Source: Solea solea (lineage: Eukaryota > Chordata > Actinopteri > Pleuronectiformes > Soleidae). Taken from it: a stretch of 64,000 nt of DNA. Below, piece by piece: positions 59,023-64,000 of this stretch. The notes under the pieces are model-generated. The model was not told the DNA's origin. It searched no databases and saw nothing but the letters and a program-made list of their open reading frames with translations. The stretch covers positions 26,864,822 to 26,928,821 of the forward strand of contig NC_081142.1 of the NCBI RefSeq assembly GCF_958295425.1, in the 5' to 3' direction. The position numbers and the translations under genes are program-made. Every line of letters starts with the position of its first letter. The stretch's first letter is position 1.

Positions 59023-59668
59023 CCCATCGCCAAGAAGACAGACACGCTCATTTTAGCCACTTAAAATTATCACCTTATAAAATATATTCCTGCTAGACAT
59101 ACAATTTCTTAATACTATGTTTTTGCACCTTATTACACTGACTTTTCTGACTGGAAACTGAAACTCTCTCTGCCACACCAAAGTAGGTATTTTTAGCTCT
59201 TTGGGACACGAGCGCTGCTGGTCTACTGCTGCCTTGTTTCCTTAAGTTTTGGTTCTGAACATAAATCGAAACTGAGGATTTCAAATGCTTTAGTCACAAA
59301 ATGCTTGTTTGAACGTATTGTTAGAGGCAGCTGTGGACGTGTGCTCTGTTGTGAATGAGTACATTTACAAACCTCAGTTTCAGGTTGTCTACCACACCTA
59401 CACCTACACCATCACCCTCTCATAAAACCTCACCACTATTACATCACTTCTCAAACCACAGTTCACTCTCACGATATAAAGATATTGCTCAAAGAGGAAG
59501 AAGAGTTACGAAACCCAGTGAATGCATCACTTTGTGAGCTTTGAATTGACATGATTATGCACTTTCACCATGTCCTGCTGATAAAGGAAATGTTTGTTTT
59601 TTTCATAATTAGCCAATATGTTTGCTAATCAACATGAATTGACACTTTTCTTTTTTCTTTCTTTTTCT

Positions 59669-59752
59669 GGTCAAAATGATTTGCCTCCAAGTACCACCGG
59701 AAGAACCTTGTGTACTACTAGTGGTACAAGTACCCCAGTTTGAGAACCAGGG
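59669..59752 (+). mobile_element. hAT-type MITE, right-end fragment
   Basis: AAGTACCACCGGAAGAACC, ACTAGTGGTACAAGTACCCC and AGTTTGAGAACCAGGG match the 3' end of the family at 8731-9122 and 21436-21539. Confidence 0.65.
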
Positions 59753-59759
59753 TATTGAT

Positions 59760-61420
59760 CCATTGTGAACCCGTACATTTCCATCCATTCATTTACCCTT
59801 TAGCTCATTTTCACAAACAAAGAACAAACCACAGTTAGGCCAGTTACAGTTGAGGGTAAGTGGATCCCAAATACTGTTAATAGCAAGTACAAATACAGTA
59901 TGACCAGTGGGTAAAGGAGTGAAGGATAATAAATCAATGACAGTTTCAATGGAAACAAGAAGAGCAGAGAACATACAAACACAAGCAGAGATGCAACAGA
60001 TCAGATTTCAGCTGGTGAATTATTCCAGTCTCTTGGAGCTTCAAACAAACCATCTTTTGCCAATAGATTTTTGCATGCGTGGGACATGGAGGTAATATTG
60101 AGCAGAGTTTCCTAGTTAGATGTGAATTGTACAAGATGCTGTTTTAAATAAAGTGGATCGCTGACATGAACGCATTTAAATATAAACTGAAAGCATCTTC
60201 TGTCAGTTAGACACGGACTTTTGATGCAGAACTTTCTCCACCGAGCTCAGCCTTCAGTTTCAGAGTCCATTTATAACGACACCACTCGAAACAGCCATCA
60301 ATTGTTTACCGCTTTATCGTCACTGCTAACGCTCCGCCTCCCTTACCCTCTCCTGGCCATGTGCATTTGGTTTACAGTAAGTGGCGTGTTGGTCGACATC
60401 CATTTTGCATGCTTCTGTTTTGTAATTCTCGCCATCCGCCAACGTTTCCTCGTCCTCGCTTCCTCCAACAACACTTTTCTCTGCTTCCTAAACGCCTAAA
60501 TTAAAGCTATTATGCCTTCATCGTATAGCCGGTACCTGGCTAGGGCGTGTATGTGTAATACCGTGAAGCAATTTGTGTTTCTCGTGAGACCCGAGACTTC
60601 ACAAGATCTCCTGATTTTGAGGACGGTGGTCTGGTGACCCTGATCTTGCAAGATTGGTTTCCCGCTAACAGACAGTAGGGGGAGCGTGAGGCAGCCCCCA
60701 ACATCACACTGTGATGACCCCTAGAGAGGGAGGAGCCAAAACAAGACACATTTATTTAAAATGTTTCCCACATTTTAAGCATCTTTTAGTTTTGAGCCAA
60801 AAACAAAAATTATTTTCAAACTACATAACTTTTACAGGTTTTTTTTTTTATAAAATAATAAATCTAAACATTATCTCATCAAACTCTCATATACATGAGC
60901 TTCTTGGGGAAAAATATTGATTGCAATATAGCTCTGCCTTGGGCAATTCTTTTTATAAGAAAAAAGTGCAGCCCTGCAGAATTTCAATCAACGAACCGTC
61001 TTTAACCAAACATGAGAATTGAGAGCTTCAGTTTAGAATGTTTAAGAGCCTCTTTTCTGTACGGCAGACATTTTCATCCTAATTTGAATATTTTAAAGCA
61101 AAGTAAAGCAGCGCTAGTGCTGATAAAACACTTTTCAAGAGGATAAATAATGTAGGCAGTGGCTCATGTTAGCATGTTCTTCTTTGCATATTTTAAACCC
61201 GATGAGGACAAATGTTCTTTGGCATTAAACCCGGGATTTCACGTCTTGTCACACAGCAATGAAATATGTTATTTCTGAAGGCTTCGCGTGACCCTTGAAC
61301 TCGACATGATCTTCTGTCATAACACTCACTACCTGCAGTGTGTGTTCAGAGTTGAAAAGCTTTGTTCATGTCTGGTCTTTCATCTGTTTCATCGTCTTAA
61401 ATGATGAATGATGTGACTTT
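59760..61420. other. Noncoding stretch
   Basis: Contains dispersed repeat B inverted at 60585-60715. Other open frames are chance-sized. 61010-61400 is repeat-free without recognisable function. Confidence 0.4.
60585..60715 (-). repeat. Dispersed repeat B, copy 2 (inverted)
   Basis: GAGACCCGAGACTTCACAAG, ATCTCCTGATTTTGAGGAC, GATCTTGCAAGATTGG and CGCTAACAGACAGTAGGGGG are the reverse complement of the blocks at 22440-22600. Confidence 0.6.
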
Positions 61421-61429
61421 TGTGTGAGT

Positions 61430-61461
<32 letters not shown>
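61421..61461. repeat. (TG)n microsatellite
   Basis: TG repeats with GAG and TAT interruptions at the 5' end. Confidence 0.95.
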
Positions 61462-61464
<3 letters not shown>

Positions 61465-61689
61465 TCTTATTTCAGTCTCTCCACTGTCAAGTTCATAAGT
61501 TCATGGACAATCTCTTAAACTCTGGCTATCTATGTGAATATTGAATATATAAGTAATATAATATAAGTATGACGAGAATCTAAAGACTGAAGAATGATGA
61601 TGCAGGTACATATATATTATATATGAATACATATATATACTCACATATAACTGGTCAATTGATTCCTTAATTGTTATTTCCCCAAAAGA

Positions 61690-61882
61690 GTCTGTATTTG
61701 TATAGAGCTTTTCCAGTCTTGATGACCCCTCCACTCACTCACTCACTCACATTCACTCTCACTCATCTTTCATATCTATTTACACGCTGCTGGCACAGCC
61801 GCCAGGAGCAGCTGGGAATCAAACCCACAATTTTCAAGCTGAAAGACGCCTCCCTCTACCACTGAGCTACCATCGCACCGAA
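61690..61882 (-). mobile_element. tRNA-like fish retroposon (type 1), with (CTCA)n inside
   Basis: On the plus strand: GTATTTGTATAGAGCTTTTCC, an (ACTC)n run at 61732-61755, GGGAATCAAACCCACAATTT and CTACCACTGAGCTACCATCG. The reverse complement carries a B-box-like GGTTTGATTCCC. Relative of 25880-26118 and 30010-30185. Confidence 0.6.
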
Positions 61883-62389
61883 AAACCACCAAAACAATAC
61901 TTCACTCCCACTCTGTGAGGTAGAGTAACAACAAACCTCTAAAGTTAATAAATGCACGCAACGATTTTCATCTTTTTTTTGTTTGTTTTCATTTTCTGCA
62001 TTCTTTGCAGAAAAGGGGAAATAAAAATGGAAATAAAAGCTCTTTTTCTTTTTGCCTGACTCTGAGCTCCAAGTGCTCTACTTTTTACTGTCTGTCTTTT
62101 AAAAGAGTTGTTTTCGTTTGTATTGTATTTGTAATTGACATAGAGGTTGAGACTTGTGAAAACAAGGAAAAGTGCGCTCTTAAGAGTCTGTCAACAAGTT
62201 TTACTAAGATCTACTCGGATCCCCTGCACTGTATCACGACTGTACGCGATCCTTGTCATGAAGATCCTTACTTGGATGTGGGGATAAAGCAGCGTGTCAA
62301 GAAATGATCCAGAACCACGTCCTCTACTTAGGGTCAATTGTCATTAAAGCAGGATTTTTACCATTTAATTTGACAACTCCGGAGTCATT

Positions 62390-62500
62390 GTGATGGTTAA
62401 ATTGCTTGTTGTTAGCGTAAAATCAGCCATGTAAGATCAAGGCCGCCGAACAATCCGAATCTGGAGGACTTGTGAAGTCTCAGGTCTCGCAGGAAAGGGG
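62390..62500 (+). repeat. Dispersed repeat B, copy 3
   Basis: GTGATGGTTAAATTGCTTG, GTTAGCGTAAAATCAGCC, GTAAGATCAAGGCCGCC and GTGAAGTCTCAGGTCTCGC, in the same order as at 22435-22600. Confidence 0.55.
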
Positions 62501-62656
62501 AAGGGAGGGGGAATAGTGAGGATAAAGCAGTAAACAATCGATTTATTTAGCTATGCTTGAACTTTTAAAGGTAACATTAGTGATTAAAATTTCCGATATA
62601 GATCTTAAACGTTTACATTGTCTTTGAGTTGTTGTTTTAGCCCTGAGGAATTCAAA

Positions 62657-62864
62657 ATGGCCTGAAATTAAAAAGACATTTAAATGTAATTTAAGCATCA
62701 TGAGGGGACAACAGCAGAGCACTGCTGCGTCCCTCTGAGCACAGCCTCTGCTAAATACTCTTGGTGGCTTCTGCAAACATAGGACATCACTGCAGCTTAC
62801 AGGCTTATTGAAAACCAGGAAGAGACTGTGCTTCTAGTCAATTAGTGTCTTGATTTTTATAGCA
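62657..62864 (+). repeat. Dispersed repeat A, copy 2
   Basis: Partner of 17391-17624. ATGAGGGGACAACAGCAGAG, CACTGCTGCGTCCCTCTGAG, CAGGCTTATTGAAAACCAGG and TAGTCAATTAGTGTC occur in the same order. The two copies differ by point changes and small gaps, as expected for an old transposon family. Confidence 0.65.
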
Positions 62865-63837
62865 CCGCAAAGGCAATTTTCCACATTGTGAGCAATAAAG
62901 TTTAACCTCAACCTCAACCTTCCATGTAGCATTTTCACTGCAGCGCTTCATTCTGTACAAACACTGCCACAAGATCATTATCTCTCTGGTAACAAAGAAA
63001 AAAAAATCATTTTAATTTCAGTCTAACCCTTGTGACTTTATATCCGCCGCCACAGACACACGGTGCAGCTACTGCTGAAGGCCTCTGATCACTGCACTTG
63101 ATCACAGCTCCAAGATGTCAGCGGCGTTTCAGAAGACTTTGTCATTGACTGCTGACAACTTCCCCTCTGTCGTCCAACTTTACTGCTCTAATTCACAGCA
63201 GAAGTTTGCGATTTGAATGCGAACGAGGGCGTTTCGCAGACACATAACTCGCTATCAGCGCCTCATAAACAATAAACCTCTCAAGTTAACAAATGTGCAC
63301 ACACAAAAAAGTTTAACATCTGAAGCAGAGTCACGTGTTGAAGGTGGCAACCCTGTTTAAATATTCAAACTGGACAACGGTAGAGCTCGTAGAGGTAGAG
63401 AATGTTCACACCATTAGAGAAAGGGACACATGTAATTATGAAAATGAGATAAGGGAGAATCAAAATGACCTGAATGAAAAACGAGGGGAAAAAAGTCCTC
63501 CAGTGCAGAACTTGGTTTGATTGATTCGGAGCAGATGAGCCCAAGGCTCCACTGTTGGCAGCCTAGGGTTCATGCTGTAATGATAGCTTTATAATTAAGA
63601 TTAAAGACCACAGAGCACAGACAAGACACTCGAGTGGTGTTGGGGGCTTCTCCAATGACACTGGGAATAATTGGAGAGAAGTACCTACAGTCTCTGCCTC
63701 CCTGAGGATGAGGAGGCTGGGTTTCACAATATGCAAACACTGTGAATGACAAAGGAAAGGTGGTTTTAATATGACAGAATGTTCATTTATTTCACACTGC
63801 ACATTGAAGGGGATATATGAAAAAATTTAACAACACT

Positions 63838-64000
63838 ACGCGGCGGAGTCGCGGCTAGCACTGTTGCCTTACAGCAAAAAGGGTTGGGTTCGCAACATTT
63901 CCGTGTGGAGTTTGCATGTTCTCTCCATGTCCAAAAACATGGAGTTAACTGGACCCTAAACTGACTGTCGAATGGTTGGCTCTGTGTGTGCTGCCCTGCG
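63838..64000 (+). mobile_element. tRNA-like fish retroposon (type 2), 5' part, cut by window end
   Basis: GGCGGAGTCGCGGCTAGCAC, TGTTGCCTTACAGCAAAAAG, GGGTTGGGTTCGCAACATTT, GTGTGGAGTTTGCATGTTC and CATGTCCAAAAACATGGAG follow the order of the unit at 29187-29362. Confidence 0.65.

Larger units (their letters stand above)
61883..63835. other. Noncoding stretch
   Basis: Apart from repeats A and B, nothing is recognised. 63040-63250 is moderately CpG-rich (GCGATTTGAATGCGAACG) without an exon signature. Plus frames at 62005-62307 and 63335-63520 have no domain. Confidence 0.4.

Overview
This window looks like a teleost fish chromosome segment. It is AT-rich and intron- or desert-like, with long (CA)n/(TG)n microsatellites and many decayed hAT, Tc1 and non-LTR elements, including tRNA-like retroposon copies of a kind widespread in ray-finned fishes. 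Nothing is organised like a prokaryotic or viral genome. Most open frames are short and behave like chance frames.

One protein-coding gene can be supported by splice signals. It lies on the minus strand between about 56.2 and 40.2 kb. Exon 1 (56202-56145) has the first in-frame ATG and a GTGAGT donor. Exon 2 (46805-46684) encodes most of a RING-CH (MARCH-type) zinc finger. Exon 3 (40270-40223) supplies the last Cys-x2-Cys pair. Exon phases agree exactly: one leftover base from exon 1 joins two bases of exon 2 to give a Glu codon, and exon 2 to exon 3 is phase 0. The eight zinc ligands then fall in the C4HC3 order of a RING-CH E3 ubiquitin ligase. The 3' exon(s) were not identified with confidence. 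A weak candidate lies at 38523-38458, and the true end may lie elsewhere or outside the window.

Layout. 1-1 kb is unremarkable. 1.04-2.2 kb is a minisatellite of 24/25-bp units with a ~270-bp higher-order period. 2.2-8.5 kb is single-copy-looking DNA. 8.5-15.4 kb is rich in transposon fossils: an inverted pair of hAT-type elements, a LINE 3' end apparently inserted in a hAT fragment, and palindromic repeat remnants. 15.4-24 kb is mostly single-copy-like with some shared repeats. 24-36 kb carries an L2/CR1-type fragment, tRNA-like retroposons, a hAT element that splits one of these retroposons, a CpG-dense block and microsatellites. 36-40 kb contains repeat-poor stretches that look like conserved noncoding DNA. 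40-56 kb is the RING-CH gene, whose introns hold hAT, tRNA-like and Tc1 remnants, a perfect hairpin and a CpG-rich block. 56-64 kb is its upstream side, with a probable promoter and more repeats.

All family assignments are by eye. No database search, conservation track or RNA evidence was available.
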